Shown: positions 1-6,833, numbered from the stretch's first letter. The stretch: DNA of 35,214 nt from Candidatus Agathobaculum pullicola (GCA_019115085.1 DXEF01000060.1:1-35214); one strand, 5' to 3'. Made by a program: numbers and translations. The notes: generated by a model not told the origin, from the sequence alone.

Positions 1-2
1 CG

Positions 3-827
3 AGCGAGGTGACGGTGACGCTCGACCCGGTGGGGCTGGTGAGCATCGGCATGGTCGGCCAGCCAAACGGCGTGGCGGGACTGGATGATAACGGCGCGGT
101 GCCGATTAAGCAGGGCGGCACGGGCGCGACGACGGCGCAAGGCGCGTTGACTGCTCTTGGGGCCATGGCAGCTGATGCAACCGGCGCGGATATTCCTGTT
201 AGCAGCTCTGACCAGACTTCTATCTGTGCGTCTTTGTCAAATAAGGTTACTCAATTGGGAAAACTATCTGCTGAATTATTTAATGACTCAACTCATCCCA
301 GTGGATTTTTTGCATCAGTGGACGATAGAGACATGACTGTACCGAATATCCCCGCCCCTGGTCATTGGAGGTTGTTATACCTACCGTATTTTGCAGCGTC
401 CGAAGGATGGGCGACACAAATTGCTGTCGGGGCAGTTGAAAATAGTGGCTTGTGCTGGAGAAAAGCATGGGGACCGGAATGGCAGCCGTGGGAGTTTGCA
501 GTTACCGCTACGCCGCCGCAGGTGCGCAACCTTACCTTGCAATCCGGGTTTTCGGCAAACGGCGACTGCACGTTTTTCGTGACGCAGGAGAGTGTAGTGT
601 TTCTCGCAGGCGGGGTATCCGGTACGCTTCCTGCAAATCAGGATACGCAGATCGGTGCGCTGCCGGCGGATGTCAGTCCAGCCGCCCAGCGCCGTCGCCC
701 CGCGGTGACAGATGCCGGAGCCGCATACATTGATATTCACACAGACGGGACGGTGTGGGTGCATCCGTTTTCGGAGGCGTCGCAGTGCTGGTTTGATACG
801 TCGTTTGTGGCGGGAAGAGGCTCATAA
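3..827 (+). CDS. Phage tail fibre protein, C-terminal part (5' end outside window)
   Basis: The reading frame is open to the left edge, so the true start lies outside the window; the GTG at 9 is only the first possible in-window start. The visible 274 residues carry a tail-fibre repeat of the GGTGATTAQGALTALGA type, common in phage fibres and side-tail fibres. A middle segment with alternating aromatic and Gly residues (GWATQIAVGA...WGPEWQPWEFA) resembles the pyocin-knob fold of fibre tips. The C-terminal 100 residues look like a beta-rich receptor-binding tip. The stop codon directly abuts the next start, as in a late operon. Host-receptor binding is inferred from family and position. The region around 180-480 is more AT-rich than its flanks, which fits mosaic exchange of fibre modules. 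Confidence 0.75.
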   Translation, partial: SEVTVTLDPVGLVSIGMVGQPNGVAGLDDNGAVPIKQGGTGATTAQGALTALGAMAADATGADIPVSSSDQTSICASLSNKVTQLGKLSAELFNDSTHPSGFFASVDDRDMTVPNIPAPGHWRLLYLPYFAASEGWATQIAVGAVENSGLCWRKAWGPEWQPWEFAVTATPPQVRNLTLQSGFSANGDCTFFVTQESVVFLAGGVSGTLPANQDTQIGALPADVSPAAQRRRPAVTDAGAAYIDIHTDGTVWVHPFSEASQCWFDTSFVAGRGS

Positions 828-1556
828 ATGCAAAACGGAACACTGAGAGACTGCTGCGTCGTTGATGCAGGCGGTTTGTATCGCGCCTTTGTCACCGTAA
901 AGACCTGGCAGGGCGTAGATGGTGAGTCGACCGAGACCGTGCTCGGCTACAAGCTCGCCGAGGGCGAGTGCCTGATCGATACCGTGCCACCCACAAAGCG
1001 CCTGCACGCGGGCACCACGGGCTTTGTCAAGCCACGCTGGGACGAGGACACCGAAACATGGACCGAGGGCGCGACCGCGGAGGAGTTGGCCGCGTGGGAG
1101 GCCGAGCACCCTGATCCGGTATCACTGGAGGAAAAGCGCGCGGCCAAGCATGCCGAAATATCTGCGGCAAGTGAAGCCGCCATCTATGCGGGCATGGATG
1201 TGGAAACCACGCAGGGAACAGAGCATTTCTCGCTAACCGAGAAAGACCAGATCAACCTCACCACGGCCAAAAACGCGGTGGACAAGGGCGCGGCGGCCTA
1301 TCCGTATCACGCGGACAACGCGCGGTGCCGCATATTCACAGCGGATGAGATCAACGCGATTTCGCAGGCCAGCGTTGCGCATATCATATATCACACGACT
1401 TACTGCAACCACCTGTTTGACTGGATCAGACGCGCGGACGCGGCGGAGCTGGCGGGCATCACCTACGGCGCAGAGCTGCCGGACGACCTCGCGGCGCACA
1501 TGCAGGAGATTCTGACGCAGGCGGGCGCGGTAGCGGAAACGGAGGCTGAAACGTGA
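828..1556 (+). CDS. Phage tail-associated protein, DUF4376-like
   Basis: This 242-residue protein starts at an ATG that immediately follows the fibre stop codon, with a GGAAGAGG-type ribosome site inside the fibre gene. The N-terminal 100 residues are beta-rich and Trp-rich. Residues about 102-205 (EEKRAAKHAEISAASEAAI onward, then CRIFTADEINAISQASVAHI) follow the pattern of the DUF4376 domain, found downstream of tail fibres in many Firmicute and proteobacterial prophages. Related proteins are thought to act in fibre assembly or as tail-tip accessories; the exact role is unknown. The last codons overlap the next gene by 4 nt (GTGA), which suggests translational coupling. The family call is from recall of the motif pattern and is moderately sure. 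Confidence 0.6.
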   Translation: MQNGTLRDCCVVDAGGLYRAFVTVKTWQGVDGESTETVLGYKLAEGECLIDTVPPTKRLHAGTTGFVKPRWDEDTETWTEGATAEELAAWEAEHPDPVSLEEKRAAKHAEISAASEAAIYAGMDVETTQGTEHFSLTEKDQINLTTAKNAVDKGAAAYPYHADNARCRIFTADEINAISQASVAHIIYHTTYCNHLFDWIRRADAAELAGITYGAELPDDLAAHMQEILTQAGAVAETEAET

Positions 1557-1960
1557 GAAAACTGCTGTTACATATCGTGCTGGCCGTCATTGGCGGGCTG
1601 GTGTACATGGGCATTGAAACCCTTTGGCGCGGGCACTCGCACTGGACAATGGGCGTGCTGGGCGGGGTGTGCTTCGCCCTCATCGGTCTGCTGGACGAGT
1701 GGCAGGACCACCCGCCGCTCTGGCTGCAAATGCTGGAGGGCGCGGCGATTGTGACCGCGCTCGAGCTGCTGGTGGGGCTGGTGGTCAACCGCTGGCTCGG
1801 CTGGAACGTGTGGGACTACTCCGACATGCCGCTGAACCTATGGGGGCAGGTGTGCCTGCAATTTGCGGTCGCGTGGTTTTTTCTCAGCGCGGCGGCGGTG
1901 TGGCTGGAAAACGCCCTGCACCGGTTGGCGGCGTGGCTTGCGCACCGGCGGGGGAGGTGA
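1553..1960 (+). CDS. Four-helix membrane protein, ABC_trans_CmpB-like (PF06541)
   Basis: The gene starts with GTG, overlapping the previous stop (GTGA). The 135-residue product has about four hydrophobic helices (residues about 5-20, 33-48, 58-76, 98-120). The segment GWNVWDYSDMPLNLWGQVC is the signature of the 'putative ABC transporter permease' family PF06541, which has no proven transport function. Small members of this family occur in clostridial prophages beside holin genes, as here, so a role in lysis or membrane modification is possible but unproven. About 100 nt of non-coding sequence follows before the next gene. Confidence 0.6.
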   Translation: MRKLLLHIVLAVIGGLVYMGIETLWRGHSHWTMGVLGGVCFALIGLLDEWQDHPPLWLQMLEGAAIVTALELLVGLVVNRWLGWNVWDYSDMPLNLWGQVCLQFAVAWFFLSAAAVWLENALHRLAAWLAHRRGR

Positions 1961-2062
1961 TCTTTTGCCGGGTTGACCAAAGGACGTAAAAAGCACCCAC
2001 ACAGGGCGCAGAAGTGAGAAAGGAGGGGAGGCCGTTGTCTCTCTCGGTACATAGGAGGAAGT

Positions 2063-2506
2063 ATGAGTATCCTTGAGTTATTCGCCAGCGGGAGCGGCTT
2101 GCTTTTTCTGGTGCTGTCGATGATTGAGATTGCCCCCATCAAGGTGAACCCATGGTCGGCGATTGCGCGGACACTCGGCAGCGTCATCAACCGCGACGTC
2201 ATCGCGCGGCTGGACGACATCAGCCGGGTGCAGCGGGACACGCAGCGGCGGCTGGATGACCATATTAGGCTCGATGACGAGCGCGATGCAGACATGCACC
2301 GTGCGAAGATTCTGCGGTTCAACAATGAGCTGCTGCGGGATATTCCGCACACGCGCGAGGAATTTATCGAAATTCTCGCCGAGATAGACGGGTATGAGGC
2401 GTTTTGCCGCGCGCACCCGGACTATCAAAACAACAGAGCAGTCCACGCGGTTGCAAATATCAAGCGCGTTTATGCCGAGCGGCTGGAAAAACGAGATTTT
2501 CTATAA
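2063..2506 (+). CDS. Phage membrane-anchored protein of the lysis region, unknown function
   Basis: The ATG is preceded by a strong SD (AGGAGG at about 2052). The 147-residue product has one N-terminal hydrophobic helix (residues about 5-24), then a charged, coiled-coil-like stretch (40-75) and a conserved-looking C-terminal domain (ILRFNNELLRDIPHTREEFI ... YEAFCRAHPDYQNNRA). This architecture, one membrane anchor plus this domain, is often found just upstream of r1t-like holins in Clostridia prophages and is normally annotated only as 'phage protein'. Its position between a membrane protein and the holin suggests a lysis-accessory role. That is inference from context. Confidence 0.6.
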   Translation: MSILELFASGSGLLFLVLSMIEIAPIKVNPWSAIARTLGSVINRDVIARLDDISRVQRDTQRRLDDHIRLDDERDADMHRAKILRFNNELLRDIPHTREEFIEILAEIDGYEAFCRAHPDYQNNRAVHAVANIKRVYAERLEKRDFL

Positions 2507-2519
2507 GGAGGACAACAAA

Positions 2520-2741
2520 ATGAGCAAACTGAGCGAAAAAACCAAACTGTGGATCAAGGCGGCAGGTGTGCGCGCGGTCAAGACCGTGGCGCAGTCTGCC
2601 ATCGGTGTCATCGGTGCGGCGGCCGCGATGGGCGAGGTAAATTGGCCCATGGTCGCATCGGCAGCTGCGCTGGCGGGTATCATCTCCCTGCTGACCAGCG
2701 TCACCGGCCTGCCCGAAGTAAACGCACAGATGGAGGAGTGA
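2520..2741 (+). CDS. r1t-type phage holin
   Basis: The start is the ATG at 2520, set by an AAGGAGG ribosome site (2505-2512) just after the previous stop; longer in-frame readings lack a ribosome site. The 73-residue protein has a short basic N-terminus, two hydrophobic segments (residues about 20-37 and 42-62) and an acidic tail. The pattern WIKAAGVRAVKTVAQSAIG ... NWPMVASAAALAGIISLLTS matches the r1t holin family (PF16945). Holins form lesions in the cytoplasmic membrane at a set time and let the endolysin reach the wall. The gene lies directly upstream of the lysin, the usual lysis-cassette order. Confidence 0.85.
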   Translation: MSKLSEKTKLWIKAAGVRAVKTVAQSAIGVIGAAAAMGEVNWPMVASAAALAGIISLLTSVTGLPEVNAQMEE

Positions 2742-2745
2742 TTAC

Positions 2746-4080
2746 ATGAGCAGCATTCGTTGCGATATTTACGACCCCAAAGAGTATGACATCTGGTTTG
2801 CGGCTGCGCCCTACGGCGCGGCCAGCAAGCCCGCCAAAACACTGAAAGTGTGGGCGGCGGAGGAACAGGCCGATGTGGTGTACAACCTCTGCTTGTTCAA
2901 CATGACCGGCAACGGCAGCGACCAGTACGGTGTGATTAAGGGCCGCACGCTGCAATACTTACGCGCCAAGAACGTGGACTGCGGCTATGGCGGCACGGCC
3001 GAGCGCTTGACCGTCAGCCCGGGCAACGTGGTAAGCGGTACCAAGGTTGCCGTGCGTGACGGCGTGGTGCTGTCCGGACTGGACAAGTCCACCTACCGCA
3101 GCCGTAACATGATTGGCATGCTTGCGGACGGCCGCATCATCGTTGTGCAGTCCTCGGACGGCTGCACCGAGGAGCAGGTGGCGCGGTACGCCGCTGGGCG
3201 GTACACAATCAAACTGCTGCTGGTGCAGGATGCGGGCGGCAGCACCGGCATGTACCGCGTTTCAGACGGCTATCTGTTTGCCCCGGAGAAAGAGGGCACG
3301 GACGGCAGGCCGGTGTGCAGCGTAGTATGTATGAGAAAGAAAAACAAGGAGGAGAACGGCGATATGAGCAAGAAAAAGGTATTTATCGGCGTGGGCCACG
3401 GCGGCAGCGATCCCGGCGCGGTCGGCTATCTGGTCGAGAAGGACGTGAACCTCACGATGGCGACCGCGTGTCGCGATTTTCTGACGGCTTACGGTGTGGA
3501 TGTGAAAATGTCCCGCACCAAGGACGAGGACGACACGGTGAATCAGGAGGTCGCGGAGTGCAACGCTTACGATCCGGATCTGGCCGTGGACATCCACAAT
3601 AACAGTGGCGGCGGTGACGGCTTCGAGGTGTTCCACACGATTCACGGCGGCACGGGCAAGGTGCTCGCGCAGAATATCGAGAAGCACGTCAAGGCCATGG
3701 GCCAGAACAGCCGCGGCGTCAAAACCCGTCAGGGGAGCAACGGCGATTATTATGCGTTCATTCGTGAGACGGTCGCACCGGCGGTGATCTGCGAGGGCGT
3801 GTTCGTCGATACCAAGGCCGACGCCGCGCAGGCTGACACGCTGGCCGAGCAGCAGGCGTTCGGCGTGGCGTACGCGAAGGGCATCCTTGATACGCTGGGT
3901 CTGGCCTACGATGAGCCGGAGGAAGAGCCGGACGATTCGGTCGAGACCGACGAAGAGGTGCAGGCGGCGATCACCAAGGTGCAGCAAACGGCTGGCCTTG
4001 CTACGGGAACCATGCAGTACCTGCTGGCGTATAAGTACGGCACGGATCTGGTAATCAAGCTCGCGAACGCAATGAAATAA
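2746..4080 (+). CDS. Two-domain phage lysin: phosphodiester-glycosidase (NAGPA)-like domain plus N-acetylmuramoyl-L-alanine amidase
   Basis: The protein has 444 residues. Residues about 1-200 resemble a phosphodiester glycosidase (NAGPA, PF09992) domain, with GRTLQYLRAKNVDCGYG, NMIGMLADGRIIVVQSSDG and a final GMYRVSDGYLFAPE. Residues 207-400 are a zinc-dependent Amidase_3 domain: H218 in the GHGG motif, E231, H284 in DIHNN and catalytic E350 in CEGVFVD. The linker contains a strong ribosome site and an ATG at residue 207 that would give a 238-residue stand-alone amidase. The tail (about 410-444) is a helical segment. The amidase cuts the MurNAc-L-Ala bond. What the NAGPA-like domain does in phages is not known to me; it may act on wall-linked sugar phosphates. 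It is the last gene of the late operon, followed by a hairpin. Confidence 0.8.
   Translation: MSSIRCDIYDPKEYDIWFAAAPYGAASKPAKTLKVWAAEEQADVVYNLCLFNMTGNGSDQYGVIKGRTLQYLRAKNVDCGYGGTAERLTVSPGNVVSGTKVAVRDGVVLSGLDKSTYRSRNMIGMLADGRIIVVQSSDGCTEEQVARYAAGRYTIKLLLVQDAGGSTGMYRVSDGYLFAPEKEGTDGRPVCSVVCMRKKNKEENGDMSKKKVFIGVGHGGSDPGAVGYLVEKDVNLTMATACRDFLTAYGVDVKMSRTKDEDDTVNQEVAECNAYDPDLAVDIHNNSGGGDGFEVFHTIHGGTGKVLAQNIEKHVKAMGQNSRGVKTRQGSNGDYYAFIRETVAPAVICEGVFVDTKADAAQADTLAEQQAFGVAYAKGILDTLGLAYDEPEEEPDDSVETDEEVQAAITKVQQTAGLATGTMQYLLAYKYGTDLVIKLANAMK
3346..3366 (+). promoter_or_regulatory. Internal ribosome binding site and start codon for the amidase domain
   Basis: AAGGAGGAG at about 3347-3355 is followed after 8-9 nt by ATG (3364) and then a Lys-rich start (MSKKK) typical of a mature amidase N-terminus. 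No stop separates the two domains, so both a full-length and a short product are possible. Confidence 0.6.
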
Positions 4081-4083
4081 CGG

Positions 4084-4127
4084 TGTTCAATTTGAACACG
4101 GGAAAGCCCCGGCTTAGTAGCCGGGGC
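4084..4127 (+). terminator. Short palindrome and GC-rich hairpin ending the prophage late operon
   Basis: GTTCAA-T-TTGAAC (4084-4096) is a perfect 13-nt palindrome right after the lysin stop. It is followed by a hairpin with a perfect 9-bp stem, GCCCCGGCT/AGCCGGGGC (4106-4114/4119-4127), and a TAGT loop. There is no long T-run after it, so termination is likely but not certain. 4128-4262 holds nothing recognisable. Confidence 0.6.
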
Positions 4128-4262
4128 CTGTTAAATAGAGCTTGATAAGAGAGTGATATCTGCCGTTCGAGACCAGGGCTAACCAATTGGCAGCGTCCAC
4201 AGCGGCAGGACATCAGCGTATAGTGGGTGAAGCGATATAGAACAGCGAATGAAAGAAATACA

Positions 4263-4652
4263 CTATTCAACAATGATTTCTTTTGGATCAAGTACTTGTT
4301 TGGAAATGAGAAACGGAGGTAGCCCAGAGTTGGTCATAAAATTAGCAATAATAGATTGAGCAAATGGGAAAAGCTGATTATAAGCTTCAATGTGGGCTTC
4401 GGGCTTTTCATCTGATGATATTTTGTCACAAGAAAAATATCCTTTCATTTTGAGGGAAATAGATAAATTAGAGGATTCGGTTTTATCTTCACCTACTCGG
4501 ATATTGAAGGAAGCGATGCATCTTGTTCGATCTTCGTTGTAAGCAAGTTCAAGTTCATATTCTGTTTTAAGTTTTACTGACTGTTCAACCTCAAGGACAT
4601 TTTTAAAAGTAAATTCTGTAGTTTCGTACATTTCTAAATTAAAATTTTGCAT
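4263..4652 (-). CDS. SecB-like chaperone of a toxin-antitoxin-chaperone (TAC) module
   Basis: This 129-residue protein follows hicB after only 12 nt and has its own ribosome site (GAGGGTA). It consists of several amphipathic beta strands (residues about 10-70), then the segment NQLFPFAQSIIANFMTNSGL followed by PPFLIS (about 91-117). That segment is the hallmark of SecB and SecB-like proteins (LFPYAR..ISxLxxxGGFPPxxL). Firmicutes generally lack housekeeping SecB, and solitary SecB-like proteins are typically TAC chaperones, such as Rv1957 of the Mycobacterium tuberculosis HigB1-HigA1 system and the chaperone of the E. coli prophage CmdTAC system. The inferred role is to fold or protect the HicB antitoxin. 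Base composition is AT-rich compared with the late genes. Confidence 0.7.
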   Translation of the reverse strand: MQNFNLEMYETTEFTFKNVLEVEQSVKLKTEYELELAYNEDRTRCIASFNIRVGEDKTESSNLSISLKMKGYFSCDKISSDEKPEAHIEAYNQLFPFAQSIIANFMTNSGLPPFLISKQVLDPKEIIVE

Positions 4653-4664
4653 AACTTAGTACCC

Positions 4665-5183
4665 TCAATTTAACCTGTAAGATGTTAGGCAATTTCTATA
4701 ACCATCTTTATAATTGGTATTTCTTTCTCGTGTATATGAATTTTCCGTAGATTGAATATGACTAACGGTATAAAATGATGATGTGATCTTGTCGATTTTT
4801 TGAAAGATTGGTGTAAAATACTTGTCAACAGTTTGCAACGTAGAAAGTTTTGCGTTTAGAGAAACAATCGCGTCATTAACATATTGAGTCAAACTAACGC
4901 CTTGCGATTTTGCTAATGCTACGGCTTCAGCATGCGTGGAAGGAGAAAGCCGGACCGTAAACTTTCCGCTATGTGTAGGCATTTGCGCTGGCACCAATTC
5001 CGGAATAGGAATATTAAGTGTTTTGGCTGTTTCCAACCACTCGTTTTCATTCTCCTCTAGTTGCCTAATAGCTTCTTCAAGAGTATTACCTTGACCAACA
5101 CAACCTTTTAGACAGGAGCTTTCTGCCATCCAAAAAGTATGATCGTTGACTTCATAGTATTTTGTAGTATAAGGATAAATCAT
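4665..5183 (-). CDS. hicB: HicB-family antitoxin with a long C-terminal extension
   Basis: The start ATG overlaps the HicA stop (TAATG), so the two are translationally coupled. Residues 1-65 form the HicB partial RNase-H-like domain (FWMAESSCLKGCVGQGNTLEEAI, then a helix). Residues about 74-109 form a ribbon-helix-helix DNA-binding segment (KFTVRLSPSTHAEAVALAKS, SLTQYVNDAI). About 60 further residues (112-172) follow, rich in Ser, Thr, Asn and aromatics; ordinary HicB proteins end near the ribbon-helix-helix. With a SecB-like gene next door, this tail is a candidate chaperone-addiction (ChAD) segment that exposes the antitoxin to degradation unless the chaperone binds. HicB neutralises HicA and usually autorepresses the operon. 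Confidence 0.8.
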   Translation of the reverse strand: MIYPYTTKYYEVNDHTFWMAESSCLKGCVGQGNTLEEAIRQLEENENEWLETAKTLNIPIPELVPAQMPTHSGKFTVRLSPSTHAEAVALAKSQGVSLTQYVNDAIVSLNAKLSTLQTVDKYFTPIFQKIDKITSSFYTVSHIQSTENSYTRERNTNYKDGYRNCLTSYRLN

Positions 5184-5431
5184 TAAAACTCCTCCTCTAT
5201 CATGTTAAACAGATTGCATAACTGCTTAATATAAGCTTCTTGCACACACTTTCCATGTCGAGGGATGGGAATAATCGTTCCAGAAGGGATATGGGCAATT
5301 CGTATATGCTTTCCACCAGCAAGGACCGTACATCCATAGTGTTCAGATATTTTACACACTTCGTCAAACGTTAAATCGTTACGAAGTGGACGTTCAAAAA
5401 ATTTATTAACCAGTTTTTGGATTTTGGACAA
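5183..5431 (-). CDS. hicA: HicA-family mRNA interferase toxin (TTG start)
   Basis: The chosen start is TTG at 5431, preceded 9 nt upstream by AAGGGAG. It gives an 82-residue protein beginning MSKIQKLVNKFFERP, the usual HicA beginning. A longer in-frame reading (from 5569) would run across the promoter and add residues unlike any HicA. The body fits the HicA double-stranded-RNA-binding fold: an N-terminal helix, GCTVLAGGKHIRIAHI with the putative catalytic His42, then the strand TIIPIPRHGK and a C-terminal helix. HicA toxins cut mRNA and stop translation. Gene order hicA-hicB with the toxin first is typical of HicAB modules. Confidence 0.75.
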   Translation of the reverse strand: MSKIQKLVNKFFERPLRNDLTFDEVCKISEHYGCTVLAGGKHIRIAHIPSGTIIPIPRHGKCVQEAYIKQLCNLFNMIEEEF

Positions 5432-5465
5432 AGAGCAACACTCCCTTGTCGTTTTATGTGAAAAT

Positions 5466-5493
5466 GGTATCATATATGCCACTAAAGTGTCAA
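5466..5493 (-). promoter_or_regulatory. Putative promoter of hicA-hicB-secB
   Basis: On the minus strand a perfect -35 TTGACA (5493-5488) is followed after 16 nt by a weak -10 (GATACC; an overlapping TATGAT lies only 13 nt from the -35). It sits about 35 nt upstream of the hicA ribosome site and inside the longer, rejected HicA reading. Confidence 0.5.
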
Positions 5494-5581
5494 TAGGTTG
5501 AGAATATTTATCTGCTTTATCAGCATATTGAGAAAAGATGCTTGGATAATTACAAAACCTCTTCAACAAGTAACCGGAGGG

Positions 5582-5976
5582 GCTGTTTTTTCATAATTTT
5601 ATTAAAATTTCACTGATAAGCAATTATCTGGCAGGATAGATATTTTGATAAAACAATAAATCTGCTCAAAACAAAAGAGACCCATAACTTGCGTTATAGT
5701 ATGACTGATGTTTTGTCGTGGACGGTCATCTATCGGGAACACAGATTGCCGCACGCCTTAAGCCGCTGATCAGGACAGTTATTGACTTTAGCACCGCCAA
5801 ACAGTGTAATGACGCTCTAGAGTAAGGGATTGGTTAGAGTGATGCAACACGCTTTATATCGTGTTGCATTTTCGTGTTGCATCATGCGGTTTTTGATTGT
5901 ATTTTTGCGGCTCACTGTTGCAACACCACGGTATGTGCGCAACCGTTAAACTCCGCACCATATCTGAAGAAAATGA
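5582..5976. other. AT-rich intergenic stretch with inverted repeats; likely prophage-chromosome junction zone
   Basis: No convincing gene is present. A 35-codon open stretch on the plus strand (5718-5825, from GTG: VDGHLSGTQIAARLKPLIR...) has no ribosome site and is not recognised. 5840-5884 holds a set of repeats: TGATGCAACACG (5840-5851), CGTGTTGCAT (5860-5869) and CGTGTTGCATCA (5873-5884). The first can pair with either of the others. The position between the prophage genes and the tRNA makes this the likely junction. Confidence 0.4.
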
Positions 5977-6004
5977 AAAACCCCCGATATTTCGGGGGTT
6001 TTGT
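5977..6004. terminator. Bidirectional terminator after tRNA-Gly
   Basis: CCCCCGA/TCGGGGG forms a 7-bp stem (5981-5987/5992-5998) with a TATT loop, flanked by A and T runs on both sides. It lies just 3' of the tRNA on the minus strand, so it should end the tRNA transcript. Confidence 0.85.
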
Positions 6005-6005
6005 T

Positions 6006-6079
6006 TGGAGCGGATGATGGGAGTCGAACCCACCTATGCAGCTTGGGAAGCTGCCGTTCTACCGATGAACTACACCCGC
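6006..6079 (-). tRNA. tRNA-Gly (anticodon CCC), CCA encoded
   Basis: The minus strand folds as a cloverleaf. The acceptor is GCGGGTG/CATCCGC (one G-T pair), the anticodon stem is GCAGC/GCTGC with loop TTCCCAA, and the T arm is TGGG-TTCGACT-CCCA. The loop places CCC as the anticodon, reading GGG glycine codons. A discriminator T is followed by an encoded CCA (6008-6006). The 3' end points toward the prophage, the common arrangement when a tRNA 3' end serves as attB. Confidence 0.93.
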
Positions 6080-6131
6080 AAAGAGTATGTTTATTATACT
6101 GAAATAGCAGTGATTTGTCAAGAATAACTGA

Positions 6132-6185
6132 TTGTAAACCTTTATTATTTATTAAGTTGACAATAGGATGGGTGTATGGTATACT
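6132..6185 (+). promoter_or_regulatory. bioY promoter with BirA-type biotin operator
   Basis: -35 TTGACA (6157-6162), a 17-nt spacer and -10 TATACT (6180-6185) make a near-perfect SigA promoter. Overlapping it is TTGTAAAC-N16-GTTGACAA (6132-6139/6156-6163), matching the Firmicutes BirA operator pattern TTGTTAAC-N16-GTTAACAA. BirA loaded with biotinyl-AMP would be expected to block this promoter when biotin is plentiful. Confidence 0.8.
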
Positions 6186-6215
6186 CGTACCGAGAAACGG
6201 AAAAGGAGCATTTTT

Positions 6216-6797
6216 ATGGAGCAGAATCAAAGATTCAATACCCGAATGTTGGTGCTCAGCGCATTGTTCACTGCGCTGGTAGCGGTCGGTGCGTTTATCC
6301 GTATACCAATCCCATTGTGGCCATTTACGCTGCAAACCTTGTTTACAACTATGGCTGGTTTGCTGCTGGGACCGCGCTATGGCACATTGGCATGCACCGC
6401 TTATATGGTGCTGGGGCTGGCAGGTCTGCCGATTTTTACGGGCGGTGGCGGACCGCAGTATATTTTCCAGCCGACCTTTGGCTGTATCATTGGATTCGCG
6501 CTTGGGGCGCTGGTGGCGGGCCTGATTGTGCAGTGTGCGTCCAAACGGAACTTCGGTACTTATGTGGTTGCCGCGCTGGTTAATATTGTGGTTATATATG
6601 TGATGGGTATGATATGGTTCTGGGGCGTCAAGGCATTTTACCTCAATGACCCTATCGGTATGTGGACTCTTTTTGTCACCTGTTTTGTACCAACCATTGG
6701 TGTGGATATCGCCAAGGCTCTTGCGGCGTCCGCGCTGGCGGCACGCTTGGTTCCTGTGGTAGGGACCTATCGCGTACCGACGGGAGCAAGTCAGTAG
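6216..6797 (+). CDS. bioY: Biotin transporter substrate-binding component BioY
   Basis: The ATG at 6216 has an AAAAGGAG ribosome site, giving 193 residues; an earlier in-frame start would overlap the promoter. The protein has about six membrane helices and the BioY signature IRIPIPLWPFTLQTLFTTMA followed by GLLLGPRYGTLA, YMVLGLAGLPIFTGGGGPQY and QPTFGCIIGF. BioY is the S component that captures biotin, either alone or with the energy-coupling factor module EcfA/A'/T. No ecf genes are nearby, so it would use a shared ECF module or act alone. A BirA operator in front of it supports biotin as the substrate. It is a single-gene unit closed by a strong terminator. Confidence 0.93.
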   Translation: MEQNQRFNTRMLVLSALFTALVAVGAFIRIPIPLWPFTLQTLFTTMAGLLLGPRYGTLACTAYMVLGLAGLPIFTGGGGPQYIFQPTFGCIIGFALGALVAGLIVQCASKRNFGTYVVAALVNIVVIYVMGMIWFWGVKAFYLNDPIGMWTLFVTCFVPTIGVDIAKALAASALAARLVPVVGTYRVPTGASQ

Positions 6798-6833
6798 TGG
6801 AGCGATTGCGATAGAAAAAGTCATTACATTTGC

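Noticed and set aside
5432-5569. A longer HicA reading starting at 5569
   Set aside because: It would cover the TTGACA promoter, adds residues unlike HicA, and lacks a ribosome site; the TTG at 5431 has AAGGGAG at good spacing and restores the normal length.
6168-6215. Earlier in-frame start for BioY
   Set aside because: It lies inside the promoter (-10 at 6180), so it cannot be translated from that transcript; the ATG at 6216 has a ribosome site.
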